From Bradyrhizobium campsiandrae (lineage in GTDB: Bacteria; Pseudomonadota; Alphaproteobacteria; Rhizobiales; Xanthobacteraceae), in the NCBI RefSeq assembly GCF_014529705.1, contig NZ_JAANIH010000006.1, positions 124,001 to 188,000 on the forward strand: 64,000 nt of DNA, given 5' to 3'. Numbering within the stretch: the first letter of the stretch is position 1; every line of letters begins with the position of its first letter. Position numbers and translations under genes: made by a program. Under the pieces are notes generated by a model. It saw nothing but the letters and a program-made list of their open reading frames with translations, searched no databases and was not told the origin of the DNA. Positions 44,174-54,965 of this stretch are shown piece by piece.

Positions 44174-45868
44174 TTATCGTTGGAACTCGGCGTCGCGGTC
44201 GTCTTCGCCGTCGTCCATGTCGAAGGCAAAGCCGCCTCCGCCACCCGCGGCCTTCAGCGCCCGCGCGGGCTTGGCGGCCGGCTTCCTGCCGCGGCCGTCG
44301 GCGTCGGCCATCTTTGCGGCCTTGGTACGAAGCTGGCTGACGGCGCGGTCAATTTCCTGAGGAGCTGCTTTCGTCTTGCGCGAGCCCTCCTCGATCCGAA
44401 AGAACGAGATCGCCGACTGCCGCTGCTCGGCCTGCGAGGCGAGCTCTTCCGAGGTCGAGGACACCTGCTCGGACGCACTGGCGTTCTGCTGGCCGACCTT
44501 GTCGAGCTGCTGGATCGCCTGGTTGATCTGGGCCGATCCGACGTCCTGCTCGCGGCAAGCCCCCGTGATCTCCTGGACCAGTTCGGCCGTCTTCTTGATG
44601 TCGGGCACGAGCTTCGACAGCATGGAGCCCGCTTCCTGGGCGACCTTCACGCTTTCCGTCGACAACGTGCCGATCTCGGCCGCCGCAGCCTGGCTGCGTT
44701 CGGCGAGCTTGCGCACTTCGGAGGCGACGACGGCGAACCCCTTGCCGTGCTCGCCGGCGCGCGCGGCCTCGACCGCGGCGTTGAGCGCGAGAAGATCGGT
44801 CTGCCGTGCGATCTCCTGCACGATCGTGATCTTCTCGGCGATCGTCTGCATCGCGTTGACGGCGCGGCCGACGGCGACGCCGCTGGCTTCCGCGTCCTTG
44901 GCCGACTGCGCCGCGATCTTCTCGGTCTGGTTGGCGTTATCAGCGTTCTGCTTCACGTTCGAGGCCATTTCCTCCATCGAGGACGAGGCTTCCTCGGCAG
45001 AAGAAGCCTGCTCGGTCGCACCTTGCGAGAGTTGCTCGGCGCTGGCGGAGAGCTCCTGGCTACCGGCCGAGACGTTTTGCGCCGCGGTGATCGCTTCGGC
45101 GACGATCTGCCGGAGCTTGCCGACCATCAGGTTCAGTGACCGGATGAGATCGCCGATCTCATCGTTGCTGGCGGAGGGAATGGTCTGGCTGAGATCACCA
45201 TTGGCCACGGCGCCGGCGAGATTGACCGCGCGGCCGAGCGAACGGCTGATCGCAATCGATATCCACAGAGCCGCGCCCACCGCAACCATCAGCGACACGC
45301 CGAGAAGCGTCATCAGCAGGAATTGCGCCTGATGTCCCTCCTCCTTCGACGCGAGGGCCTGGTCGGCCATCTGCTTCTTGGTGTTCTCGACATAGGCGCC
45401 CATCGACTCGAGCGCTTCGTTCACGACCTTGCGGCCCTCATTGGTCGAGCGGTCCGCCGCCTTGGCCTTGTCGGTCCTGGCGATCCGGATCGTCTCTTCC
45501 TGATAGGCATTCATTTTGGCGTATGTCGCGGCAAAGCCGTCGAGCAGCTTCCTGCCCGCCTCGCTCGCCAGGGCGTAGACCTCGTCCCTGGTCTTCAAGG
45601 CTGCATCGCGGCGCTTGGCGGCGTCAGCCGCCGCCAGTTCGACTTCGCTTTCACTGCCGATGATGGCATTCTTTTCCGCGCGGAGCTGGATGAGAACGTC
45701 CTTCTCGATCTCCATCGCCTTTTCCATGCGCTTTGCGCGCAGGACCATGCTGTCGGCGGTTGCCATCATGTCGCCGAGCTTCATATAGGCGACGCCGCCG
45801 GCGACCATGGACAGGACGATGACCAGGCCGAACGCACTGGCCAGCTTCGCCTTAACCGTAAATCTCAT
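44174..45868 (-). CDS. Methyl-accepting chemotaxis protein
   Basis: 564 residues. Starts [14 protein letters not shown]; helix 1 (about 10-30), a helical periplasmic domain, helix 2 and one HAMP ([20 protein letters not shown]) are followed by the same signalling domain ([20 protein letters not shown]) as its neighbours. It ends in [16 protein letters not shown]. It lacks the second HAMP-like segment of the others. It is third in the operon after cheW and cheA, and its signalling part is close to the two other copies. Confidence 0.93.
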   Translation of the reverse strand: MRFTVKAKLASAFGLVIVLSMVAGGVAYMKLGDMMATADSMVLRAKRMEKAMEIEKDVLIQLRAEKNAIIGSESEVELAAADAAKRRDAALKTRDEVYALASEAGRKLLDGFAATYAKMNAYQEETIRIARTDKAKAADRSTNEGRKVVNEALESMGAYVENTKKQMADQALASKEEGHQAQFLLMTLLGVSLMVAVGAALWISIAISRSLGRAVNLAGAVANGDLSQTIPSASNDEIGDLIRSLNLMVGKLRQIVAEAITAAQNVSAGSQELSASAEQLSQGATEQASSAEEASSSMEEMASNVKQNADNANQTEKIAAQSAKDAEASGVAVGRAVNAMQTIAEKITIVQEIARQTDLLALNAAVEAARAGEHGKGFAVVASEVRKLAERSQAAAAEIGTLSTESVKVAQEAGSMLSKLVPDIKKTAELVQEITGACREQDVGSAQINQAIQQLDKVGQQNASASEQVSSTSEELASQAEQRQSAISFFRIEEGSRKTKAAPQEIDRAVSQLRTKAAKMADADGRGRKPAAKPARALKAAGGGGGFAFDMDDGEDDRDAEFQR

Positions 45869-45909
45869 CTTCAGCCCCTGCCCCTCAGACCTCTCGCGAG
45901 GCCCTTATT

Positions 45910-46371
45910 TCAATTCAGAATGCGTTCCATGTTCGGAACGATGACGAACTCTTCACGCCACTTCGCGATGAAACGAATGAACTCGGGCTTCCAGTGCATG
46001 CCGACGCGCGGCGTCTGCTGCACGGCGGTCTGCGAGATCTCCGTGACCTCATAGACCTTGTCGGCGGTTACGCCGACGAGCACCGGTTCGTTGTCGAGCT
46101 CGATCTCGATCACCACGATCCGCGTATCGGCGGAATCCTCGAGCTGCGGCATGCCGAAGCGGATACGCAGGTCCGCAAGCGGAATGACATTGCCGCGCAC
46201 GTTGATCACGCTCGGAACGAACGACCGCGCGCCGGCGACCTTCGTCACCGGCACGGGGTCGATGATTTCGCGGACAAGCCCCGCATCGAGCGCAAACTTC
46301 TCTTCGCCGAGACCGATCATCACGACCTGCATCGCGTCGACCTGGTGTTCCGCCGCCAAAGCTTCGGTCAT
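45910..46371 (-). CDS. cheW: Chemotaxis coupling protein CheW
   Basis: 153 residues with the CheW pattern QVVMIGLGEEKFALDAGLVREII, FVPSVINVRGNVIPLADLR and EFVIVPNMERIL. It differs from the CheW at 41550 and follows CheA, sharing a 1-base overlap (TAATG) with the cheA stop codon. It links the receptors to CheA. A second cheW gene lies further down the operon. Confidence 0.94.
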   Translation of the reverse strand: MTEALAAEHQVDAMQVVMIGLGEEKFALDAGLVREIIDPVPVTKVAGARSFVPSVINVRGNVIPLADLRIRFGMPQLEDSADTRIVVIEIELDNEPVLVGVTADKVYEVTEISQTAVQQTPRVGMHWKPEFIRFIAKWREEFVIVPNMERILN

Positions 46372-48470
46372 TACGCCGCCTCGCTGATATGCTGCTTCTC
46401 GACCTTCGACTGCGCCAGCGCGACCAGCTGCGCGACGTCGAGGATCAGTGCCGCTGTGCCGTCGCCGAGGATGGTCGCTCCGGAGAAGATCGTGACATCC
46501 GAATGCAGCTTGGAGAGCGACTTGATCACCGTCTGGTGGTTGCCGATGATCTGATCGACGACGAGGCCGACGCGGGTCTCACCGGTCGAGATGATGATCG
46601 TCTTCTGGTGGCGATCCGGCAAGCCGGTCGACGACATGATCTCGCGCAGACGCAGGAAGGGAACGAGATTGCCACGTACGTTGAGGAAGTTGCGGCCTCG
46701 CGAGCGCTCGTCCTCGGCGGTCAGCTCGACGCATTCCTCGACCGCCGACAGCGGAATGATATAGCGGCCTTCGCCGACGCGAATCAGAAGACCTTCGATG
46801 ATCGCAAGCGTGAGCGGCAGGCGCAGCGTCACCGTGGTGCCCTGGCCGGGCCTGGTCGACAGGTCGATCGTGCCGCGCATATTCTCGATGGTGCGCTTGA
46901 CCACATCCATGCCGACGCCGCGGCCCGACAGCGCCGAGATGGTCTGCGCGGTCGAGAAGCCGGGATGGAACAGGAACTGGTGGATCTCGTGATCGGTGAG
47001 CACCGCGCCGGCCGCGATCAGCCCCTGCTCTTCCGCTTTCGCGCGGATGCGGGCTGTATTGAGGCCGCCGCCATTGTCCTTGACGGTGACGAGCACTTGC
47101 GCGCCGGAATGCACGGCCGCGAGCTCGATCCGGCCCTGCTCGGTCTTGCCATTGGCGGCGCGGGTCGCGGTGTCCTCGATGCCGTGGTCGATGGCATTGC
47201 GGATCAGGTGCACGAGCGGATCGGCCAGACACTCGATCATGGTCTTGTCGAGTTCGGTGTCCTCGCCCGAGGTGACGAACTCGACCGGCTTCGACAGATC
47301 GCGCGACAGGTCGTGGATCAGGCGGCGGAAGCGGCCGAACCGCGAACCGACCGTCCCCATCCGCGCGCCCATCGTGGTGTCGCGCAACGAGGAGGCGCGA
47401 CGCTCGATTCCCTCGGCGATCATCTTGATCGAAAGATCGGAGCCGGAAGCCGCAAGCTGGCTCAGCCGCGCCTGCGCGATCACGAGCTCGCCGACCCGAT
47501 CCATCAGCTCGTCGAGACGCTCGGCCTGGACACGGACGGTGGCGATGCCGCGCTCGTCGCGCTTGGCTTCGGCCTTCGGTTCAGGCTTCGGCTCGGCTTT
47601 GACTTCGACATTGGTCTTGGATTGAGACTGCGCCTTTGCGACGGGCTGCTCGACAACGGGGACCGCAACGGCCTCGACGACCGGCGCAGGCATCTCGGCC
47701 GCTGCGATCGGGTCCTCGTCGAGCAGCTGCAACGGCGGCGCCGGCGCAGGCACTTCGACATGCTCGAGCGGCGAGAGCGTCAGCTTCATCTCGTCCGAGA
47801 CGAACATGAAGACGTCGTCGATCGCGTCCTTGTCGCAAGCCGCATGCAGCTTGACGTCCCACTTCAGATAGCAGTCTTCCGGCTCCATTTCGTCGAGGAA
47901 CGGAACGCCGTCGGTGATCGGCACGACGAAACAGGGACCGAGCTTGCAGAGATCTTCCAGAAGATCGAGCGGGTTCGAGCCGTTGCGCAGAATGTGGGAT
48001 TCGAATTCCAGATGAAGGTGCCAGCCGGCCTGCTTGCTCTCGACGGGGGCCAGCGGCGGCGCTCCGGCGACTTCGACAACGGCCGCGGCAGACTGATCGG
48101 ACGAGACGAAGCGCTTGAGATCGTCGAGGATGGCCTCGCCGATGATGTCGTCGGTCGACTGAGGATTCTCGATCAGCGCGCGGATATAGTCCTTGGCGGC
48201 GAGCGCGACCGAGATCAACTCCTGGGTCGGCCTGATCTCGCCCTTGCGAACGCGATCGAACGCGGTCTCGAATTCGTGGGTGAAGGAAGCGACCTTGTCG
48301 AAGCCGAACATCGCGCCCGAGCCCGTGATCGTGTGCAGGGCGCGGAAGGCGGAGTCGACCAGCTCGCGGTCGTCGGGCCGCTGGCCAAGATCGAGCAGGG
48401 CCCCTTCCAGGACCTCGAACAGCTCGCTGGCTTCCTGCCGAAAGACCTCGGTCGGGTCCATCGCACTCAT
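46371..48470 (-). CDS. cheA: Chemotaxis histidine kinase
   Basis: 699 residues. HPt domain with His46 (FRALHTITGSGAMFGF), a P2-like region with Pro/Ala/Val-rich linkers (about 230-325), the dimerisation helix (VQAERLDELMDRVGELVIAQ), and the kinase domain with N box LVHLIRNAIDHGIED, DNGGGLNTARI, GRGVGMDVVKRTIE and GTTVTLRLPLTLAI; the CheW-like domain ends the protein. It phosphorylates CheY and CheB. The ATG at 48468-48470 overlaps the cheY stop by 4 bases, and its stop overlaps cheW by 1 base, indicating coupled translation. An in-frame start at 48533 is not used, as it would lie inside cheY. Confidence 0.95.
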   Translation of the reverse strand: MSAMDPTEVFRQEASELFEVLEGALLDLGQRPDDRELVDSAFRALHTITGSGAMFGFDKVASFTHEFETAFDRVRKGEIRPTQELISVALAAKDYIRALIENPQSTDDIIGEAILDDLKRFVSSDQSAAAVVEVAGAPPLAPVESKQAGWHLHLEFESHILRNGSNPLDLLEDLCKLGPCFVVPITDGVPFLDEMEPEDCYLKWDVKLHAACDKDAIDDVFMFVSDEMKLTLSPLEHVEVPAPAPPLQLLDEDPIAAAEMPAPVVEAVAVPVVEQPVAKAQSQSKTNVEVKAEPKPEPKAEAKRDERGIATVRVQAERLDELMDRVGELVIAQARLSQLAASGSDLSIKMIAEGIERRASSLRDTTMGARMGTVGSRFGRFRRLIHDLSRDLSKPVEFVTSGEDTELDKTMIECLADPLVHLIRNAIDHGIEDTATRAANGKTEQGRIELAAVHSGAQVLVTVKDNGGGLNTARIRAKAEEQGLIAAGAVLTDHEIHQFLFHPGFSTAQTISALSGRGVGMDVVKRTIENMRGTIDLSTRPGQGTTVTLRLPLTLAIIEGLLIRVGEGRYIIPLSAVEECVELTAEDERSRGRNFLNVRGNLVPFLRLREIMSSTGLPDRHQKTIIISTGETRVGLVVDQIIGNHQTVIKSLSKLHSDVTIFSGATILGDGTAALILDVAQLVALAQSKVEKQHISEAA

Positions 48471-48832
48471 GCGCGCACCAGTTTTGCGACGACAGCGAGC
48501 AGCTGCGCGGGCTTGAACGGTTTGGTGATCCACCCCGTGGCGCCGGCGCTCTTGGCCTCCTGCTTGACCGTATCGTTGGATCCGGTGGTCAGGAAGACGA
48601 TGGGCATGCCCACCGCGCTCGGAAGCTTGCGCAGCGCCTTGATCAACTCCAGCCCGTTCATGACGGGCATGTTGAGATCGGTGATGACGAGGTCGGGTTT
48701 GCCGGCCGGCGCCTGGCCGAGGCCTTGAGCGCCGTCACCCGCCTCGATCACACTGTGACCGGCCGGCTCGAGCACGACCTTGATCATCTGCCGGATGCTG
48801 GGCGAATCGTCGACGGTCAGAATCGTGGCCAT
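48467..48832 (-). CDS. cheY: Chemotaxis response regulator CheY
   Basis: 121 residues, a single receiver domain: TVDDSPSIRQMI (Asp8, Asp9), phosphoacceptor Asp52 (VITDLNMPVMNG), FLTTGSND and ITKPFKP with the conserved Lys. It has the CheY-type length with no output domain. It is phosphorylated by CheA; in rhizobia such proteins bind the motor or act as phosphate sinks. Its ATG overlaps the STAS stop by 1 base (TAATG), and its TGA overlaps cheA by 4 bases. Confidence 0.94.
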   Translation of the reverse strand: MATILTVDDSPSIRQMIKVVLEPAGHSVIEAGDGAQGLGQAPAGKPDLVITDLNMPVMNGLELIKALRKLPSAVGMPIVFLTTGSNDTVKQEAKSAGATGWITKPFKPAQLLAVVAKLVRA

Positions 48833-49155
48833 TAGGTGCCATCTTTCTTTTGCGGGAAGTGCTGATCAATCATCGCCTCGCTGGCGAAACCGGCGCGGCG
48901 AAGAGTGTTACGCAGAGATTGGGAAAAGGACGTCAAGACCACCGGGCGGCCCTGGGCATCGCCGGTCTTGGCAGCAGACAGCAGAAGCTGGATCGAGGTC
49001 ACGTCGGCCTTGTCGACGCTCGAACAGTCGATCTCGAGCCGGTCCTGCCGGTTGAAGGCTTCACGGATCAGGTCATAGACACTACGGATCGCAGCGATGC
49101 TGCAGTCCGCAGGCAGCCGTAGGGACCACTTCGGCGCAGTGACATCAGACGACAT
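48832..49155 (-). CDS. STAS-domain protein at the head of the che operon
   Basis: 107 residues of STAS/anti-anti-sigma fold: SLRLPADCSIAAIRSVYDLI, EIDCSSVDKADVTSIQLLLSAAK near 40-63 with Asp/Ser in the phosphorylatable loop, then GRPVVLTSFSQSLRNTLRRAG. Such STAS proteins in che operons can interact with CheA, receptors or a kinase; here the function is unknown. ATG 49155 follows GGGGGACG. It is the first gene of the operon and is divergent from the HD-GYP gene. Confidence 0.88.
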   Translation of the reverse strand: MSSDVTAPKWSLRLPADCSIAAIRSVYDLIREAFNRQDRLEIDCSSVDKADVTSIQLLLSAAKTGDAQGRPVVLTSFSQSLRNTLRRAGFASEAMIDQHFPQKKDGT

Positions 49156-49440
49156 TCGTCCCCCAATTTCCGGAGATTCGCTGCACGCATGACGCGAATC
49201 TGACATGAGGACTATTCGCTTCGGAGTGTGTGCAAACCCCTAATGAACCCGTCCGTACAACTACGGGTCACAATCCGCGAAATCTCGCGTCTGCATGCAG
49301 GCGTGCATAGCCCGCCCAAATCTCATGCGTTGCGCGCAACGTTGAGGCGGCGCGGCGCCGCACGGATGTTTGCTTCACGTTAAATCGCACCGGCTATTTG
49401 TCGAGATCGCGCCTCGCCATCCGAACGAGCCCGGCCGCCG
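49156..49440. promoter_or_regulatory. Divergent control region of the che operon and the HD-GYP gene
   Basis: 285 bases with the promoters of both transcripts. It includes a perfect 14-bp palindrome CGTTGCGCGCAACG at 49328-49341 and a second pair of short inverted repeats (TGCATGC ... GTGCATA) around 49290-49310. Both are operator candidates of unknown protein. No -35/-10 boxes are clear. Confidence 0.45.
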
Positions 49441-50574
49441 ATGCTGACCCAAGCGCTTCTGGTTGACGACAGCCGCTCTGTCCTCAATTTCCTGAAACGT
49501 CATATCGAAGCGGAGGGCCTCGTCGAGGCCACAGCATTTCTCGACCCTGTCGAGGCGCTGGCCTGCGCGCGCGAGCGTGGCTTCGACCTCGTGCTCGTCG
49601 ACTACGAAATGCCTCATATGGACGGGATCAGCTTCATCCGCGCGCTTCGTGCGCTGCCTGGCTGCACCGACATTCCGATCGCGATGATCACCTCGCGTCA
49701 GACCGACGACGTCAAAATGGAAGCGCTGCAGGCAGGTGCAACCGATTTCCTGCCGAAGGCCCCGCAAAGCGTCGAGATGACGGTGCGCTTGCGGAATTTG
49801 ATTCAGCTTGGTGCAGCCGTACGCAAGCTCAACGATCGCGCCGCACATTTGGCAAGCGAAGTCGCAGCCGCAACACGCAAGCTCGGCGAGCGCGAGGAAG
49901 AGATCATCCTGCGGCTCGCGCTCGCGGTCGAATATCGCGACAACGATACGGGCGAGCACACGCTGCGGGTCGCGCGCTACAGCCGGATCATCGCCGAGCA
50001 GCTCGGCCTTCCCGCCCGGCTCTGCCGTGACATCTATCTCGCCGCCCCCTTGCACGACGTCGGCAAGGTCGCCATTCCCGACAACCTCCTGCTCAAGCCG
50101 GGCAAGTTGAGCAACGACGAGATGGCGGTGAGCCGCACCCACGCGACGATCGGCGAGAGGATTCTCGCCGATTCCAGCTGCGAGCTGATTCAGCTCGGCG
50201 CACAAATCGCCGCAGGCCATCACGAGCGCTGGGACGGCGCCGGCTATCCGAACGGCCTCAAGGCGGAGGAGATCCCGATCGCCGCGCGCGTGGTCGCCGT
50301 CGCCGACGTCTTCGACGCCTTGACGACGCGACGGCCATATAAAGAGCCGATGCCGTTGGCATTGGCCCGTGACTATCTGATCGAAAACCGGGGACGGCAG
50401 TTCGACCCGGCCTGCGTCGAAGCCTTTCTGTCGCGCTGGGATGAGGTGGGGGCGAACGCCGCGCACACCGGCCCCCGCCTGGCCGACATCGGGCCGGGGC
50501 TGGCACCCCTTATATTGGGAGCGCCCGGGGCCCCGCCGGACCAGGACCGCGCGCCGGAGACCTCTCCTAGCTGA
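49441..50574 (+). CDS. Receiver-HD-GYP response regulator, c-di-GMP phosphodiesterase
   Basis: 377 residues. Receiver domain (LLVDDSRSVLNFL; Asp54 in LVDYEMPHMDG) at 1-120, a coiled linker, then the HD-GYP domain from about 155: EYRDNDTGEHTLRVARYS, LHDVGKVAIPDNLLLKPGKL and AGHHERWDGAGYPNG with the GYP motif, all metal- and catalysis-related residues kept. RpfG-like proteins degrade c-di-GMP. The last 40 residues are Pro/Ala-rich and divergent. It is located next to the che operon, from which it may receive phosphate. Confidence 0.92.
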   Translation: MLTQALLVDDSRSVLNFLKRHIEAEGLVEATAFLDPVEALACARERGFDLVLVDYEMPHMDGISFIRALRALPGCTDIPIAMITSRQTDDVKMEALQAGATDFLPKAPQSVEMTVRLRNLIQLGAAVRKLNDRAAHLASEVAAATRKLGEREEEIILRLALAVEYRDNDTGEHTLRVARYSRIIAEQLGLPARLCRDIYLAAPLHDVGKVAIPDNLLLKPGKLSNDEMAVSRTHATIGERILADSSCELIQLGAQIAAGHHERWDGAGYPNGLKAEEIPIAARVVAVADVFDALTTRRPYKEPMPLALARDYLIENRGRQFDPACVEAFLSRWDEVGANAAHTGPRLADIGPGLAPLILGAPGAPPDQDRAPETSPS

Positions 50575-50758
50575 CCTTGCGCATGCAATGTCGGTTCGCC
50601 GCGACGCCGTTTTCTGCCATCAACGGTTTGAACCTGTTCCTGCCGGGGTGCACCAATGCCGAGAGTGATTCTGATCACACTGGCCGGGGGGCCCCCTTGC
50701 TAGGCTCGCGCCGGGACGCGGATTCCTCGCCTACCGATCGAACTGGATGAGAGAAGTC

Positions 50759-51427
50759 ATGAAAAGCCTGATCGGCGCCATCGTCGGCGTGTTTTGCCTG
50801 AGCGCGCCGGCCGTCGCGGAAACGCCGGCCGCCCTCGTCGAGGACGTCCAGGGCAAGATCGACGGCATCGAATTCATGGACTATGTGGCGCCCGGCAAGA
50901 TCATCAAGCTTGGCCACAAGGCCGGCATCCCGCTCAGCGTCCTCAAGTCCTGCCTGCGCGCGAGCATCACCGAAGGCGTCGTTCTAGTCGGAACCGAGCA
51001 AAGTACCGTGCAACTCGGCAACGTCCAGCGCGTCAAGGTGCCGTGCGATACCAACGCGGTGCAGCTCTCCGAGCACGAGGCGAACCAGAGTGCGGCGACC
51101 ACGTTCCGCACCATGCGAGCCGACGCCGGCAGCACGCCGGCCAAGCTGCCGACGATCTACAGTGTCGCACCGCTGATCCAGGCCAAGAGCGGCAGCACGC
51201 TGGTGATCGAACGCACCGACGGCAAGGAGCCGGCGATCAGCGTGCCGCTCAGGAGCGACAACATGGTGGCCGGAAAGTTCTATGACTTTGCGAAAGCCGG
51301 AAAGTCGCTGACGCCGGGCGGCAGCTATCTCGCCAAGCTCGGCACCAAACGCCACACATTCCAGGTCGACGCAAGCGCGACCTCGTCGCCGACGCCGATC
51401 ATCGGCCGTCTGCTGCGACTGGAATAG
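50759..51427 (+). CDS. Exported protein upstream of CHASE2-adenylate cyclase
   Basis: 222 residues with a signal peptide (MKSLIGAIVGVFCLSAPAVAE). The mature part has repeated G-x-I and strand-rich segments (VEDVQGKIDGIEFMD; GIPLSVLKSCLRASITEGVV; STVQLGNVQRVKVPCD), reminiscent of small FecR/SH3-like domains, but I cannot assign it. It ends 19 bases before the cyclase gene, so it may be a periplasmic partner of its CHASE2 sensor. ATG 50759 has AGAAG upstream; ATG 50747 is also in frame. Confidence 0.62.
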   Translation: MKSLIGAIVGVFCLSAPAVAETPAALVEDVQGKIDGIEFMDYVAPGKIIKLGHKAGIPLSVLKSCLRASITEGVVLVGTEQSTVQLGNVQRVKVPCDTNAVQLSEHEANQSAATTFRTMRADAGSTPAKLPTIYSVAPLIQAKSGSTLVIERTDGKEPAISVPLRSDNMVAGKFYDFAKAGKSLTPGGSYLAKLGTKRHTFQVDASATSSPTPIIGRLLRLE

Positions 51428-51446
51428 ACGGCGCGCGTCAGCAGCG

Positions 51447-53597
51447 ATGCGGCGGATCGGCAGGCGGAACATCGTTGCGACGGTCCTGATGGCGCTGGTT
51501 GCGGGCGCGGCGTTCGCGTCCCCGCCGCTTCAGAGGCTGCACGGTCTCTCGCTCGACCTTCTCACGACCCTACGCTGGAACTCGATCGGCGACCGCCGCG
51601 ATGTCGCGACGTCGCCGGTGGTGGTCGTGGCGATCGACGGGGAGACCTACGACACGCCGCCTTTCAAGGGATCGCCGACGCAGACCTGGACCCGCGAAAT
51701 CGGCCGGGTGCTCGGCGGCATCGCCGACGGGGGCGCCAAGGTCATCGGCTTCGACGTGATCTTTCCGAGCTCGATCGAGCAGTCGGAGATCCCCTTTGGC
51801 GACGCGTCATTCGGCAGCCGTGTGAAGGGCTTTGACCGGGACTATCTCATTGCTCTGAAGAAGCTCTCCGACACCGGCAAGCTCGTGCTTGGCGAGATTC
51901 TGAGCAACGACCATCCGGAGAGGCCGGATCGCGCGCAGCAACTGGCGGTGAGAAACAACATCCGCGCCCTCAACGTTCATTCCGGCGCCGACAACGTGCT
52001 CCGGCGGATGCCGCTGAGAGTTTCCATCGAGGGCCAGCCGCGGCCCGCGGTGGCCGTCGAGCTCGCCGCACGTTCGCTCAGTACCAGGCCCGAGACCGGG
52101 CCAGCCGGCGTGACGAATTTGTCCGGCTATGCGATCCCGAGCGCGGTCACCAACACGCTGACGCTCAACTTCCGCGGCATGGGCCGCGACATTCCGGCCT
52201 ATTCCTTCGCCGATCTGCGCGCCTGTCTCGAGAAGGGAGACACCGACTTCTTCCGCCGCGCCTTCGGCGGCAAGATCGTGCTGCTCGGCAGCATCCTCAA
52301 TTTCGATGACCGCAAGCTCACGTCGATGCACCTGACCGGTGGATATGACGGTGTGCCGGCGGCGCGATGCGCCCTGCCCGCCCCGGCCAGCACCGCGCGA
52401 GCGGCCCGCGGCACGGTCGCCGGCGTCTTCGTCCATGCCACCGCCGTCAGAAATCTGATCGAGCATGATGCCGTCACCGAGCCTGGCTCTTTACTACGGC
52501 TGGTTCTGGCGATCCTGTTCGCGGCGATCAGCGCCGGCGCCGCCTGCGGGCTGGCTCCGACCGGGGCGGCGATCACCTGGTTTGCGCTCACCGTCGCCTA
52601 TACGGCCGTCGCCGTCGGCACATTCGCGCATGCCATCGCGCTGCCGCTGACCGAGCCCGTGCTTGCGGGCCTCACGGCGCTCGCCATGATGATCGGCTAC
52701 CGCTTCGTGATCGCCGACCGCGAGGAGCGCTTCCTGCGCAAGAGCTTTGCGTTCTATCTCGCCCCCGAGGTGATCGACGGCATGGTGGCCTCCGGCAAGA
52801 TGCCGGTGCTCGGCGGCGAGATGCGTGACATCACCATGTTCTTCTCCGACCTCAGCGGCTTCTCCTCGATCGCCGAGAAGATGACGCCCGCCGAGCTGGT
52901 CGCGCTGATGAACGAGTATCTCTCCGCCATGACCGACATCATCGAAAGCCATGGCGGCTATGTCGACAAATATATCGGCGATTCCATCGTCGCCATGTTC
53001 GGCGCGCCGGCCGACGATCCCGATCACGCAACGCATGCGGTTGCGGCAGCGCTGCAATGCCGCGCCCGGCTCGAGGAGCGCAACGGCAGCCATCCCGCCT
53101 TCCACGGCCGCGGCCTCGCCCACCGCATCGGGCGGAACAGCGGCGAGGCCGTGGTCGGCAATATCGGTTCGCGCCGGCGCTTCAACTACACCGTCATGAG
53201 CGACACGGTGAACCTCGCCTCACGGCTCGAGGGCGCCAACAAATATTTCGGCACCGTGATCATGGTGTCCGAGGCGACCGTCAATCGAAGCCGCGGCGCT
53301 TACACCTGGCGCGAGCTGGACCTGGTCCGGGTGCAGGGGCGCGACGAGCCGATCAGGGTGTACGAACCTCTCGCCGAGAAGAACAGAGAGACGCAAGAGC
53401 AAGGCATGCGCGCGGCGGCCTATGCCGGCGGCCTTGCGTGCTGGCGCGCGCGCGTTTTCGCGAAGGCCCCCGCGCTGTCCGAAAGCGCCGCCGCGGATGA
53501 TCCGCCGTGCCGTTACTTCGCCAGACGCGCGCGGGCGCTGGCTGCCAATCCACCGCCGGCCGATTGGACGCCGGTGAATATGCTGGAAGGGAAGTAG
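51447..53597 (+). CDS. CHASE2-domain class III adenylate/guanylate cyclase
   Basis: 716 residues. Membrane segment near 10-27, extracytoplasmic CHASE2 domain (VVVVAIDGETYDTPPFKG; GGAKVIGFDVIFPSS; FGGKIVLLGS) about 55-340, three more helices about 350-430, then the catalytic domain: ITMFFSDLSGFSSI (metal Asp), VDKYIGDSIVAMFGAP (second Asp, Lys for adenine), HRIGRNSGEAVVGN and FNYTVMSDTVNLASRLEG (transition-state Asn/Arg). It probably makes cAMP in response to an extracytoplasmic signal. Its last 100 residues are an Ala-rich helical tail. It starts 19 bases after its exported neighbour. Confidence 0.9.
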   Translation: MRRIGRRNIVATVLMALVAGAAFASPPLQRLHGLSLDLLTTLRWNSIGDRRDVATSPVVVVAIDGETYDTPPFKGSPTQTWTREIGRVLGGIADGGAKVIGFDVIFPSSIEQSEIPFGDASFGSRVKGFDRDYLIALKKLSDTGKLVLGEILSNDHPERPDRAQQLAVRNNIRALNVHSGADNVLRRMPLRVSIEGQPRPAVAVELAARSLSTRPETGPAGVTNLSGYAIPSAVTNTLTLNFRGMGRDIPAYSFADLRACLEKGDTDFFRRAFGGKIVLLGSILNFDDRKLTSMHLTGGYDGVPAARCALPAPASTARAARGTVAGVFVHATAVRNLIEHDAVTEPGSLLRLVLAILFAAISAGAACGLAPTGAAITWFALTVAYTAVAVGTFAHAIALPLTEPVLAGLTALAMMIGYRFVIADREERFLRKSFAFYLAPEVIDGMVASGKMPVLGGEMRDITMFFSDLSGFSSIAEKMTPAELVALMNEYLSAMTDIIESHGGYVDKYIGDSIVAMFGAPADDPDHATHAVAAALQCRARLEERNGSHPAFHGRGLAHRIGRNSGEAVVGNIGSRRRFNYTVMSDTVNLASRLEGANKYFGTVIMVSEATVNRSRGAYTWRELDLVRVQGRDEPIRVYEPLAEKNRETQEQGMRAAAYAGGLACWRARVFAKAPALSESAAADDPPCRYFARRARALAANPPPADWTPVNMLEGK

Positions 53598-53604
53598 CGG
53601 CTGC

Positions 53605-54965
<1,361 letters not shown>

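Noticed and set aside
46389..48728. Plus-strand open frame of 779 codons opposite cheA
   Set aside because: Arg/Asp-rich shadow of cheA, with no motif and no ribosome-binding site.
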